From DATMRF01 sp035566435 (GTDB lineage: Bacteria; Verrucomicrobiota; Verrucomicrobiia; Limisphaerales; UBA8199): a stretch of DNA of 64,000 nucleotides. Position numbers and translations under genes: made by a program. A model generated the notes under the pieces. The model ran no database searches and was not told the origin of the DNA. It saw nothing but the letters and a program-made list of their open reading frames with translations. Location of the stretch: positions 7,335 through 71,334 of the forward strand of contig DATMRF010000136.1 in assembly GCA_035566435.1 (NCBI GenBank), given 5' to 3'. This document shows, piece after piece, positions 17,580 through 26,418 of the stretch; the stretch's first letter is position 1, and the number at the start of each line of letters is the position of its first letter.

Positions 17580-20435
17580 ATGCAAATCCATATGAAACCT
17601 ATACAAATCCACATTAAACAACGCCCCCGAAACCTTCTCGTTTTCGCAGCTCTTGCAGCCCTACTTATCTGCGCCGTTCGGAGCGGGTCGGCCCAATCTA
17701 CAATGGTGCACCGATATAGTTTTAACGAGACGGCGGGCAGTTTGACGTTTGCCGATTCGGTGGGGGGTTCGGCCTGGGCTGGCAGCCTAGTGGGCAATGC
17801 ATCCCTCGACGGCTCGATGCTCCAGTTGGATGGGCTGGGCAGTTTCGCCACGCTTCCGGCCGGCATAGTCCATAATTACTCCCAGGTTTCGATCGAGTTC
17901 TGGGCCACGTTCGGCCCGGACAACCCGGTCTGGAGCCGCACGTTTGCTTTTGGCGATCAAAACGGCAGTGGCGGGGAGCTGACGGGCCTGGACTACTGCC
18001 ATTACGCCGGGGGAAATTGGCAGAACCTGAATTTCCAGACCGCGAGCAGTGGGGTGTATGCAAACAACCCGAGCGGACTGAACGCGCAAACCAACGTGCA
18101 CGTGACCCTTGTTATCGACCCGCTCGGCAACAAGATGTATTACTACAACGGGACGAAAGTGGTTTCCGATCCTGTGCTGAACAACGGCGCGGGAGGGACA
18201 GTGCCGGCGTTCAACGGTTTGAACGACACCACTTGCCTGCTCGGTAAATCCCTGTATGACCTCGACCCGACCCTCGAAGGGGCCATCAACGAATTCCGGA
18301 TTTACTCGGGCGTCATCCCGCCTTCGACCGTGGCGCTGAATGATGCGGCCGGCCCGAACAATATTGTGACCAATCCGGGTCCGGTGCAGGCACTGCATTT
18401 CAGCAGCCCGATCAATCCGCTATTGGTCAACCAGAGCTCGCAACAAATTCTCACGGGCGATTTTACGAACCTGACCGGACTGGACTTGATTGCTTACGGA
18501 GGGGCGACGTTCACGTCGCTGAACACGAGTGTGGTCACGGTGGATACGAACGGCATCGTCAGGGGGGTGTCCGCCGGGACGGGCAAGGTGGTCGCCAGCT
18601 ACGGTGGGCTGAGCGCGACGAATTCGCTGACGGTGGTTTCGTTGCCGGCCGTGCTGGCGCATCGTTACAGCTTCACGACTGACGCGAGCGACTCGGTCGG
18701 AGGGGCCAATGGCACCCTCTTCGGAACCGCGAACGTTACGGGCGGCCAGCTGGTGCTGGACGGCACGTTCGGCACGTACCTGGACCTGTCCGGTGCGCAG
18801 CTCAACATTGCGACCAACACCGCGGTGACCTTCGAGGCGTGGGTGACGTTCGGCGACGCGGCGACGTGGGCGTATTTGTTCGGGTTCGGCAACTCGATCG
18901 GCGCCAACGGGGACCACCAGATTGCTTGCGTTCCGTGCGCGGAGGGCGGCGGCTTTCGGCACTGGGGGATCACGGAAAACTACACCGCGGGCCGGACGAC
19001 AGCCTGGTCGCATGGGTGGAACAATTTGACGGCGCACATCACGTGCGTGGTTGACCCGCCGACGGGCGCCATCTCCATTTACCGGGACGGGGTCCAGGAG
19101 TTTGCCGAGTATGACGCGGTCGCGCCGTTGTCGAATGTGGCGACGAACTTCGCGTATCTCGGGAGGTCGTTCTACAGTGCCGACCCATACGCGAAGGCGT
19201 CGTTCGACGAGTTCCGGATTTACAGCGGGGCGCTAACGCCGGCGCAGGTAGCTTTGACACATCGGGTTGGCCCGGGTTCGACGAGCCTCGATGTGGGCGC
19301 TTTGTCCGCGATTGTGGTGGTGGCGACGAATTACCCGGCCTTCGCGGCGGCGGTGCCACCGGTTATCCTGGCAAACTATGCGAACCTGCCGAATTTCAAC
19401 CTGTTACCGACGTTGACCGCAGGTGGCAACGCCACGTTGGGCGGCCCGCAGGGGCTGGTGGTAACTTCGAGCGACCCGAGCATCGTCAGTGTCAACGCGC
19501 AAAATATGCTGACCACGTATCGGCCTGGAACGGTGACGTTGACTGCCAGTTACCTGGGCAAGACGAACAGCGCCACTATCCGGGTCCGGAACGATGCGAC
19601 ACTGACGCACCGTTACAGCTTCACGACTGACGCAAGCGACTCGGTCGGCGGGGCGACTGGGACACTCCAAGGGGCGGCGACAGTATCAGGCGGGCAGTTG
19701 CAGTTGACGGGTGGCAACGCCGATTACCTGGAACTGCCGACCGGACTGCTCGAGGGGTACAACTCGGCGACGATTGACGCGTGGGTCAATCTGGGCGCGG
19801 CGCAGAACTGGGCCAGGTTGTTTGAGTTTGCGGATACCGGCGCCGGCACGCAAAACGAGTTGTTCTTCGCGCCCGGCTGGAATCCCAACCCGCCGAACGC
19901 GAACGTTTACAGCGCTGGTTTCCCAAGGGGCGGCGGCGGTATTACCACACTGGTTCCTTTGGGGAGCGAAGTTCTGCACCTCACGTGTGCGTACGGCAAC
20001 GGTTCGATGGAGGTGTACACCAACGGTGTTCTGATGGGCAGCCTGGGGGGCCTGATTGCCCCCGTCAGCCAGGCGGGAAGCAACTCGGCCTGGATCGGCC
20101 ATTCGCCCTTCACCGACCCTGGCATCAACGGCTCGGTGGATGAGTTCCGCATTTACCGCGGCAAGTTGTCGGTAGAGGAGATTGCGGCGTCGCAGCTCCT
20201 TGGGCCGGATCAAACTCTGTCCACGGTGGCTCCCTTGAAGGTCACCGCCGCCGGCGGAAACGTGCTCCTGAGCTGGCCGGTGGCGGCTGCGGGTTTCGCC
20301 GTGGAGGCCAGCGCCAACCTTTCCGGCCCGAATAACTGGGTCACGCTCACCAACGCACCGAGCCTGGTGGGGAGTAATTGGCAACTGAGTCTCCCCACGA
20401 GCGGAACCGCCCGCTTCTTGCGTTTGATAAGGTAA
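17580..20435 (+). CDS. Secreted protein with three LamG-like domains and Ig-like (Big_2) spacers
   Basis: 951 residues with a signal peptide ending near GSAQS. Three LamG-like lectin modules begin with the same pattern (HRYSFNETAG near 42, HRYSFTTDASDSVGG near 360 and near 675) and end with DEFRIYSG/DEFRIYRG. Between them are short domains with the bacterial Ig-like pattern VVTVDTNGIVRGVSAGTGKV. The protein closes with the phylum-typical tail (LLSWPVAAAGFAVEASANL ... ARFLRLIR). Probably binds glycans at the surface or in the medium (inference). Modules two and three are nearly identical at DNA level at their starts. ATG 17592 is an alternative start. Confidence 0.88.
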   Translation: MQIHMKPIQIHIKQRPRNLLVFAALAALLICAVRSGSAQSTMVHRYSFNETAGSLTFADSVGGSAWAGSLVGNASLDGSMLQLDGLGSFATLPAGIVHNYSQVSIEFWATFGPDNPVWSRTFAFGDQNGSGGELTGLDYCHYAGGNWQNLNFQTASSGVYANNPSGLNAQTNVHVTLVIDPLGNKMYYYNGTKVVSDPVLNNGAGGTVPAFNGLNDTTCLLGKSLYDLDPTLEGAINEFRIYSGVIPPSTVALNDAAGPNNIVTNPGPVQALHFSSPINPLLVNQSSQQILTGDFTNLTGLDLIAYGGATFTSLNTSVVTVDTNGIVRGVSAGTGKVVASYGGLSATNSLTVVSLPAVLAHRYSFTTDASDSVGGANGTLFGTANVTGGQLVLDGTFGTYLDLSGAQLNIATNTAVTFEAWVTFGDAATWAYLFGFGNSIGANGDHQIACVPCAEGGGFRHWGITENYTAGRTTAWSHGWNNLTAHITCVVDPPTGAISIYRDGVQEFAEYDAVAPLSNVATNFAYLGRSFYSADPYAKASFDEFRIYSGALTPAQVALTHRVGPGSTSLDVGALSAIVVVATNYPAFAAAVPPVILANYANLPNFNLLPTLTAGGNATLGGPQGLVVTSSDPSIVSVNAQNMLTTYRPGTVTLTASYLGKTNSATIRVRNDATLTHRYSFTTDASDSVGGATGTLQGAATVSGGQLQLTGGNADYLELPTGLLEGYNSATIDAWVNLGAAQNWARLFEFADTGAGTQNELFFAPGWNPNPPNANVYSAGFPRGGGGITTLVPLGSEVLHLTCAYGNGSMEVYTNGVLMGSLGGLIAPVSQAGSNSAWIGHSPFTDPGINGSVDEFRIYRGKLSVEEIAASQLLGPDQTLSTVAPLKVTAAGGNVLLSWPVAAAGFAVEASANLSGPNNWVTLTNAPSLVGSNWQLSLPTSGTARFLRLIR

Positions 20436-20519
20436 ACAAGTATCTATTAAGCTGAGCCTGCCGGTCCCACCTGGGCCGGCGGGCGCCAGAACCCTCGCGA
20501 GCCCGACCGCTCGTCCCCA

Positions 20520-21275
20520 ATGAGCAACAGAGCTGCCAGCACGGTGTCTCGGGGCGCGTTGTCCGTGCGCGACGGCCGCCTCGCGTTCACGCTCATCGAG
20601 CTTCTCGTGGTCATTGCGATCATTGCGATCCTGGCGGCGATGCTGTTGCCGGCCTTGGCGCGGGCCAAGGAGAAGGCCAGGCGAACACAGTGCAAGAGCA
20701 ACGAGCATCAACTTGGCCTCGCGACGCTGATGTACGCGAACGACAACCGCGACAGGCTGCCGGACTTGCAGAATCACGGGCTGTGGTTTTGGGACATGTG
20801 CCGGGTGGCGGCGACGAATCTGGTGGAGAATGTGAAGCGGACAGACATTTTTTATTGTCCGAACGAGTATTACCTTTTCAAGGACAACGGTCCGGTGGAT
20901 GCGTGGAGCGCGTTTCCGGATTACGTGGTGACGGGGTACATCTGGCTTTTCCCGAATGCACCGGGGATGGACCAAAGCGTGGTGATCGGCGGCTCTAACA
21001 TGGTGACGAAGATCACGCAGGGGCGGGGGGCGATGTCGGTGGCAGACACGGAGATGATCGTCGATGCGACGATCTCGGTGCTGACGGCGTCAGGCGGGAG
21101 GCGGTATACGGACATTGCGGCGGCCGGAGGAAGCAGGGTGCGGACGGCGCACCTGGAGAAGAATGGTCCGGCAGGAGGGAATGTGTGCTTTTTGGATAAT
21201 CACGTGGAGTGGCGAAAGTATTCCTCAATGACGAACAAGATCACGCCGCGAGGCTTGCCGCAGTTTGAGTTTTAG
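20520..21275 (+). CDS. Prepilin-type N-terminal cleavage/methylation protein (pseudopilin-like)
   Basis: 251 residues. After a 22-residue leader comes the type IV pilin signature FTLIELLVVIAIIAI with the +5 Glu, followed by LLPALARAKEKARRTQCKSN. The residue before the cleavage site is Ala (RLA|FTLIE) instead of the usual Gly. The C-terminal NVCFLDNHVEWRK resembles the H-X9-DG-type ending of this large verrucomicrobial/planctomycetal family. Such proteins are numerous in these genomes and probably assemble in a type II/IV-like system; individual roles are unknown. It follows the LamG gene by 84 bases on the same strand. Confidence 0.9.
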   Translation: MSNRAASTVSRGALSVRDGRLAFTLIELLVVIAIIAILAAMLLPALARAKEKARRTQCKSNEHQLGLATLMYANDNRDRLPDLQNHGLWFWDMCRVAATNLVENVKRTDIFYCPNEYYLFKDNGPVDAWSAFPDYVVTGYIWLFPNAPGMDQSVVIGGSNMVTKITQGRGAMSVADTEMIVDATISVLTASGGRRYTDIAAAGGSRVRTAHLEKNGPAGGNVCFLDNHVEWRKYSSMTNKITPRGLPQFEF

Positions 21276-21354
21276 AGGGTATTGATTTCATAATTCATCC
21301 TTCATCCTTTCCTCCGTGACGGTCCCGCGCCGGCCTGGTCCAAACCTTGCCGTT

Positions 21355-22458
21355 ATGAGACCGAGAATTGTCATTGTCGCCGCCCTCGCGGTTTTACTGA
21401 TGGGTTGGATGCTCTTCAAACATCCGGCGCAGACGCGTACGGAGTTACCGCCCGCGGCCGCCATCGCTGCGCCGCCAGACCTGCCCACGCCGCACCTCGC
21501 CACCATCACCGCGGCGACACCCGTTGCTCAGGTCGAAAGCCAGCAAACGACGAATCTCATGGCCTGCATATTAAAGGGAGACTTGCCCACCCTGACACTG
21601 GACCAACTCAAGACCTACCTGGAGGCAAACCACCGCAACGCGGAGAGCCTCCTGGCCGCGTACCAGGCGACCCACGAGCGAGCGTTGCTGGACGAGGCGA
21701 TTGCCAGGTATCCCAACGACCCTCGAGTCGCTTACACCGCGTGGTTCCGTTCACAGCCCGACCCAGGCGCTCCTGGCGGCCTGCAAGCCCGCCGCCAGGC
21801 GCTGGACCTGCTCAAGCAAGCTGCTCCCGACAACGCGCTGGCCAATTACCTTTCCGCGGCCAATTATTTCAAGTCCGGCCAGCCCGAACAGGCGGTCCAG
21901 GAACTGCAGGCCGGGGCCTCAAAACCGAAGTACGACGATTACACCCAGGATGCCATTCAAAGCATGGAAGAAGCGTACCGTTCCGCAGGCTATTCCGACG
22001 TCGAATCCAAGGCAGCCGCCACCTCAGGTGCCTTGCTGCCGCACCTGGCCGAAATCAAACAGGCCGCGCTGAGCCTGGTCGAGCTCGCCAATTCTTATCA
22101 GCAGGCCGGCGACCCCGCCTCGGCCCGGGCCGCCTTGCAAATGTGCCTGGACCTCGGCCAGCGGCTGGACGATCCCAATTCCCTCACGCTCATTCAGCCC
22201 CTGGTTGGAATCGCGATTCAGCGCGCGGGTCTTGCGGCCATCGCTGCAGCCCCACCCGATGCGGACACTGCCCAGGCGGTTCAGGAACGGCTCGACGGCT
22301 TGGATCAACAGCGCGCCGGGATTAGGGCGCTGGTCGCCGGGCAGCCAATCGAAACCTGGCTGCCGAATGCGCCCGCCGAAGACGTCAACGCCTATTTCGA
22401 CCGCATGCGCCTCTTCGGCGAACAACGAGCGCTGCAGTGGCTGGCCGCCCGTCGGTAG
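21355..22458 (+). CDS. Membrane-anchored TPR-like protein of unknown function
   Basis: About 367 residues from ATG 21355 (a GTG at 21316 is also in frame). One N-terminal membrane segment or uncleaved signal (IVIVAALAVLLMGWMLF) is followed by a Pro/Ala-rich linker and an alpha-helical, Ala-rich body with TPR-like spacing (NALANYLSAANYFKSGQPEQ, ALSLVELANSYQQAGDPASA). No catalytic motif was recognised. Probably a periplasmic scaffold or assembly protein (inference from fold only). Confidence 0.75.
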   Translation: MRPRIVIVAALAVLLMGWMLFKHPAQTRTELPPAAAIAAPPDLPTPHLATITAATPVAQVESQQTTNLMACILKGDLPTLTLDQLKTYLEANHRNAESLLAAYQATHERALLDEAIARYPNDPRVAYTAWFRSQPDPGAPGGLQARRQALDLLKQAAPDNALANYLSAANYFKSGQPEQAVQELQAGASKPKYDDYTQDAIQSMEEAYRSAGYSDVESKAAATSGALLPHLAEIKQAALSLVELANSYQQAGDPASARAALQMCLDLGQRLDDPNSLTLIQPLVGIAIQRAGLAAIAAAPPDADTAQAVQERLDGLDQQRAGIRALVAGQPIETWLPNAPAEDVNAYFDRMRLFGEQRALQWLAARR

Positions 22459-22500
22459 GGGCAAGGCGCCGAGGACGGCTCGCCCTCCGGGGGCAGTGTC

Positions 22501-22584
22501 AGGAAGCATCCGGCCGAGGAGTTCGGGCGTTTAAGGTCACAGATTGTGACCTTAAAGCCGGGCCGTGGCCGGCATCGGAAATAG
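22501..22584 (+). pseudogene. Relic of an ORF6N-domain (KilA-N-like) gene
   Basis: An in-frame segment reads EEFGRLRSQIVTLK then PGRGRHRK and a TAG stop at 22582. This matches the conserved core of ORF6N proteins (typically EEFxxLKSQIVxx). Nothing before or after in the frame continues the domain, so only ~27 codons remain. The perfect 12-base dyad at 22530-22541/22545-22556 is explained by the codons for SQIVTLK. ORF6N genes are carried by phages and mobile elements, so this marks the left edge of an accessory region. Confidence 0.5.
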
Positions 22585-22633
22585 CGTAATTGTGCGGGGC
22601 AAGATCGTTCTGAGTCGGAGAGGACCTTTTGGC

Positions 22634-24139
22634 CTACTCGACGAGATGCGATTCTTTGATCGCCTGCTGCATTTGCGCCACCTCCTCATCGGTGAGCATG
22701 GAGAAATGGTTTTTGCGTTTGGGGGCGGAGAGCACGCCTTTGTTTTGGACACACAAGCGGATGAACAAGTCGATAAGGCGGTCCGGCATATCGACGATGG
22801 TCTGCAGGGCGGACTTGGCTGTGTCGTAGTTGCGGAGGAAATCGAGCTCCTGAACGAGGTCGGTTTCGATGACGCGCTCGACGAAAACAAAAAGAGCTTC
22901 GGTTTGCGCAGTCATGTCGATGAAGCGGTAGCGCAGCGCGGTCTCGTTCTGAACGGTCATGCGGCCCTGGCCGTCGAGCTTGTATTCGACGAGAGGGAGC
23001 AGTGGAACGGAGAAGTTTTCAAGGGCGGCATCGTAGGCTTCCTTGTCTTGAAGCATGGCGGCGGAAACGGGGAACATGGCCCCCGGCGGTGTGAAGCCCC
23101 TTCTGGCCAGGATGTTGTGGATGAGGAAGCGGTGGATTCGGCCATTGCCGTCCTCGAAGGGATGCATGTAAACGAAACCGAAGGCGATTGTGGCGGCATG
23201 GACAACGGCTTGGATTTTGCCAGCCTCCATCCGGCGATGTGTCGCAAACATGCCTTCCATGAGGGCGGCGAGGTCGGCCGGTTTGGGTGAGACGAAGTGA
23301 ATCTTTTCCCGCCAGGAGACGGATTCGCCGACATAGTTCTGGGATTGGCGGTAGTCCGGGTCGCGAAAGCGCTCGTCCACGATTCGATTTTGAAGATCAA
23401 TCAGCTCCGGCCTGGTGAAAAAGTTTTTCTTCTCCGCGGTGGCGAGGAGCGCGATGAAGCGCTCGGTGCGCGAGGCATCGAGAATGACATTCTCGATCTC
23501 GAAGGAAGACTTAGTTTCCTTGGTGTAAAGGTAGCTTAGGGCGCGGCGCAAAATGTCGCGAGGGTAGCCTTCGAGAATCTGCCGGCACCTGCCCGACAGG
23601 TCTTTCTTTTCAAAGGCCGCAAGAGTTTCAGTGCGGCGGACAATAGGTGAGAAGCGGGCATCGCCGAGGAGGTTGTCGTTGACGCGCTGCCGGCGCACCT
23701 GGACTGGGTCGGCGGTGTAGTATTCATCCGCTTCGAGCAGGTCAACGTAGTTGGCGGTGGTGAGATCTTCGATTGGAAGGCGTCTGCCGGTGAGCAGCTC
23801 AAAAAGGTACCAGAGACGCCGCGCATACTTGCCAGTGGGCTTTGAGCGGATATAGGCGAGCAATTCGTCTTTCGGGGCCTTTTCAAAAACTGCAGACAGG
23901 ATTTCGAGATTCGTGCCGTCGTATTTGAGGGCAAATTCAAGCTGGCCACCCAGAGAATCCTCTGGTGTGAGGAATGGCGGATAGACCGCGACTACCTGAT
24001 TGGCGTCGGTGTGGGTCTGGCGAACGTTTGACTGACTGATGCGCGAGTGGTGCCAGTTTGGGATAACCTGGAGGTTGAACCTGGCGACCAAGGCGTCGTA
24101 TCCAGCCGGGTTGGAACCGTTGAACTGGCTATTTGCCAT
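22634..24139 (-). CDS. Fic-domain protein, predicted class II (N-terminal inhibitory helix)
   Basis: 501 residues. The Fic catalytic loop HPFEDGNGRIHR lies near residue 324, with the invariant His, the phosphate-binding GNGR and the acidic ED. An upstream SFEIEN near 211-216 fits the (S/T)xxxE(G/N) inhibitory motif that blocks ATP binding in class II Fic enzymes. Fic proteins transfer AMP or another nucleotide phosphate to target proteins. The ~150-residue C-terminal extension may be a winged-helix region, as in other long Fic proteins (inference). A good promoter (TTGAAA, 17 bases, TAAACT) lies upstream in AT-rich DNA. Stand-alone gene; no antitoxin gene is adjacent. Confidence 0.9.
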   Translation of the reverse strand: MANSQFNGSNPAGYDALVARFNLQVIPNWHHSRISQSNVRQTHTDANQVVAVYPPFLTPEDSLGGQLEFALKYDGTNLEILSAVFEKAPKDELLAYIRSKPTGKYARRLWYLFELLTGRRLPIEDLTTANYVDLLEADEYYTADPVQVRRQRVNDNLLGDARFSPIVRRTETLAAFEKKDLSGRCRQILEGYPRDILRRALSYLYTKETKSSFEIENVILDASRTERFIALLATAEKKNFFTRPELIDLQNRIVDERFRDPDYRQSQNYVGESVSWREKIHFVSPKPADLAALMEGMFATHRRMEAGKIQAVVHAATIAFGFVYMHPFEDGNGRIHRFLIHNILARRGFTPPGAMFPVSAAMLQDKEAYDAALENFSVPLLPLVEYKLDGQGRMTVQNETALRYRFIDMTAQTEALFVFVERVIETDLVQELDFLRNYDTAKSALQTIVDMPDRLIDLFIRLCVQNKGVLSAPKRKNHFSMLTDEEVAQMQQAIKESHLVE

Positions 24140-24172
24140 TTGGCATTTCTTTAGAAAATCGTTATGGAGTGC

Positions 24173-24201
24173 AGTTTATTGTTATGAATCGACTATTTCA
24201 A
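24173..24201 (-). promoter_or_regulatory. Predicted sigma-70-type promoter of the Fic gene
   Basis: On the minus strand TTGAAA (24201-24196) and TAAACT (24178-24173) are 17 bases apart, ~34 bases before the Fic start codon. The 24160-24430 stretch is markedly AT-richer than the rest of the window, consistent with a regulatory or horizontally acquired segment. Confidence 0.5.
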
Positions 24202-24525
24202 GATAAAACAGTTATACATTATTCAGCCAAAGAGTGCCAAGTTTTTTATTATATGGTTAAGCAAATGATTAAATGAAAGCCATTGAGCAAGTTTTTCATT
24301 ACGTTTCTCCGACTCCGAGGAAGAAACATTGAATGAAGCTTTAATTTGGGGTTTCACAATTAAAGGATAAATAGCAATCCCTTAATCTGTTCGGCAGGAA
24401 TTAAAACTTGCTTCCGTTCCGCCCCATCAATCCACTAATCCAATAATCCGCCACCCCACCGCCTGGCCGAAATTGACTCCGGCCCGCTGCTCAATCCGCT
24501 GCCGGCACCGCCAAGACCCGAGAAA

Positions 24526-24569
24526 GGTTCCATGTCAAGGAAGTGCTCTACCCCTGAGCTAACCGCGCC
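24526..24569 (-). pseudogene. 5' half of a tRNA-Val(GAC) gene, truncated in the anticodon arm
   Basis: The minus strand from 24569 reads acceptor GGCGCGG, a D-arm AGCTCAGGGGTAGAGC, then anticodon stem CTTCC, loop TTGACAT (anticodon GAC) and GGAA. Homology to a tRNA then stops: the last stem base mismatches and no variable loop, T-arm (GTTCRANNC) or 3' acceptor CCGCGCC follows in the next several hundred bases. It is therefore a half gene, as could be left by recombination in the anticodon arm. It lies inside the accessory region. Confidence 0.6.
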
Positions 24570-24825
24570 ACCAGAATCGAAAGACCGACGAGAATCGTTG
24601 ATTTTCATAGTCTTTCGCGAATTCTGTGAGAGAGAATCCTACCCGTTCTCGACCGTCCGGGCAAGCCGAAACCCCCCCAAGGTCAGGACAAAAGTCAGAA
24701 AGGAAGTGCTCCCTGCACGACCTTCAGAGCGGCCCCAGCACGCCACCTCACTACGCCGACAGCGCAAACCGAATCACGACCGGACCAATGTGGAGACCCC
24801 AAGACCACCAGCGGTCAGAATTCAC

Positions 24826-25020
24826 GCGCATCAAACTGGTTTCCGTATATGCCGTCACGCTGTTCCTGCTCAAGCCGTCGATGGCCCGTGCCAACCCGGT
24901 GATGGTCCACCCGGCGTCGTTGATGGCGTTCGGTGTGGTGGCATTCGGGTCCTTCGTCGTGGAGGCCGGAGGCGTCGCTTTGCTGGCCGACCCCCGTGGT
25001 ATCGCACGGCTGCGGGGATG
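24826..25020 (+). pseudogene. Truncated membrane-protein gene fragment
   Basis: The plus-strand frame around here reads KLVSVYAVTLFLLKPSMARA, then NPVMVHPASLMAFGVVAFGS and FVVEAGGVALL, i.e. the start of a membrane protein with two hydrophobic segments. Upstream residues (from 24626) look random, and after ~25000 the frame runs into the antisense of the next gene. The fragment appears cut off at its 3' side by the minus-strand gene ending at 25021. Family not identified. Confidence 0.4.
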
Positions 25021-25575
25021 TCAAAAGAAGCTCTTGGTGTTCCGGGCCGTGGTCACGGTCAGTTTAAAGGAAGCATAGTCGTTGGTAGCGCGGCTGGGCG
25101 TCACTATCGTACGGAAAGCCGTGTCGTCATGGGGTTGGATGGTCAGGAAAAGGCGCGGATGGACGGCGTCCACCAATCCCCCGTGGGCATCGAGGAACCG
25201 GCATTGGAGTTCGATGTCCCTCCAAGCGACCGGGCTTTGGTTGGTGAGAATGCCTGTGATGTAAATGCGCAGGCCGTTAGTGGTTTCTGCCCAGTTCATC
25301 CATGATCCGACCACTCGAACCGAGTTGACAAAGGCTGTGTAGTCGGGTCTGGGGTTCTGCATCCTGTCCAATGCCGTAAGCAGGAGCACGGCCAGCAGGC
25401 CGTAGAGGGCCAGATGCGGAATACTAAATACCCAAACCGCAATGGCCGGATTTCGAATGGAGCGAAGCGTCAGCCACTGCCGACACCGGGGGCACACCTT
25501 GGCTTCGGGCTTTATGCTTTCGGCACAGAAAGGGCAGGCCCGGCTAGTCGAGGCGTAGTCTGGAGAGGTTATCAT
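25021..25575 (-). CDS. Zinc-ribbon membrane protein, paralogue A
   Basis: 184 residues. The N-terminus has a zinc ribbon (CPFCAESIKPEAKVCPRC), followed by one membrane segment (ALYGLLAVLLLTALD) and an extracytoplasmic beta-sandwich of the FxLYD type (GLRIYITGILTNQSPVAWRD followed by IELQCRFLDAHGGLVDA). Function unknown; such proteins are often stress- or envelope-related. It stands 14 bases after a paralogue (25590-26222) with the same domain order, so the two are a tandem duplication in one operon. Confidence 0.75.
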   Translation of the reverse strand: MITSPDYASTSRACPFCAESIKPEAKVCPRCRQWLTLRSIRNPAIAVWVFSIPHLALYGLLAVLLLTALDRMQNPRPDYTAFVNSVRVVGSWMNWAETTNGLRIYITGILTNQSPVAWRDIELQCRFLDAHGGLVDAVHPRLFLTIQPHDDTAFRTIVTPSRATNDYASFKLTVTTARNTKSFF

Positions 25576-25589
25576 TGCAGGGAAGGCGA

Positions 25590-26222
25590 TTAATCGGGTA
25601 CGATTGGACGGTTCCCATCCGTTGCCGTTTGGACGCGAACGCGTTCGGCAATCCCGCTGTTGGTAAATATGAGCCGCCCCAGTCCAACTCGGAAGGCTTG
25701 CTCCTGCTGCGGTTGGATGAGGAAACTCTCCGAAACCTCCGCCCGGCGCACATCCACCAAATTGCCCTCGCGGCTGAGAAACCGTACCTCTAGTTCCTTA
25801 ACGCGCCAAGGGTAACCACCGGCATTGGTGACGTAACCGCTCAACCAGAACTCGCCCTTTGTGGCGTCGCGCTCTAACGAGGTCCGCATCACAATGAGGT
25901 CCGCCCGGTGGGACGCAAAGCTCAGCCCCTCGGAACGAAAAACGTCGGGGAACAGCCAAGCGTAGGCCAGACACAAAACCACCAGAACCGCCAGCATCGT
26001 CAGCACGGAAAGAATCAGTACAAGATACTGCCGCCAGCGGGCAAATCCGGGTTGAGGTGTGCGGCAGAAGGGACACACCTTTGCCGCCGCCTTGATGGTT
26101 TCGGCGCACAACGGACAGACTTTGATATCTTGGTTGGGGGCCACGCTCTGAAAAACGAGGGTCAGCCGTGTTGGAATCGTGCAATTACTAAAAGGAGGTG
26201 TCAATGCGGGCCTCTGGTTCAC
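25590..26222 (-). CDS. Zinc-ribbon membrane protein, paralogue B
   Basis: 210 residues if it starts at 26222; the first ~30 residues before the zinc ribbon look atypical, so the true start may be internal. Zinc ribbon CPLCAETIKAAAKVCPFC, membrane segment (LVLILSVLTMLAVLVVLCLA) and a C-terminal FxLYD-like domain (FWLSGYVTNAGGYPWRVKEL then EVRFLSREGNLVDV). Same architecture as the downstream neighbour but only moderate identity, so the duplication is old. Function unknown. Confidence 0.72.
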   Translation of the reverse strand: MNQRPALTPPFSNCTIPTRLTLVFQSVAPNQDIKVCPLCAETIKAAAKVCPFCRTPQPGFARWRQYLVLILSVLTMLAVLVVLCLAYAWLFPDVFRSEGLSFASHRADLIVMRTSLERDATKGEFWLSGYVTNAGGYPWRVKELEVRFLSREGNLVDVRRAEVSESFLIQPQQEQAFRVGLGRLIFTNSGIAERVRVQTATDGNRPIVPD

Positions 26223-26418
26223 ATCAGTGCGAAATCAATCCATGGCTTCGCAGATTCAGTTCTGCGGCACTTCAGGGCGCAAACAAAACGGAATCTCTCC
26301 GACCAGCACCAGCGGTGAGCCGCCGAAGCAGCATCTTAGCCGTGCGCCGGGAAGGAAGCCATTGGCCAAGCCTTGACATCGCGACTAGGCTGAGGTCAGC
26401 CTCTCCCCCTCTCGGCCA

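Noticed and set aside
22530..22556. Operator for the Fic gene (12-base perfect dyad)
   Set aside because: It lies beyond the 3' end of the Fic gene, far from its start, and is explained by ORF6N codons.
24526..24569. Intact tRNA gene
   Set aside because: T-arm, variable loop and 3' acceptor are missing; only a half gene remains.
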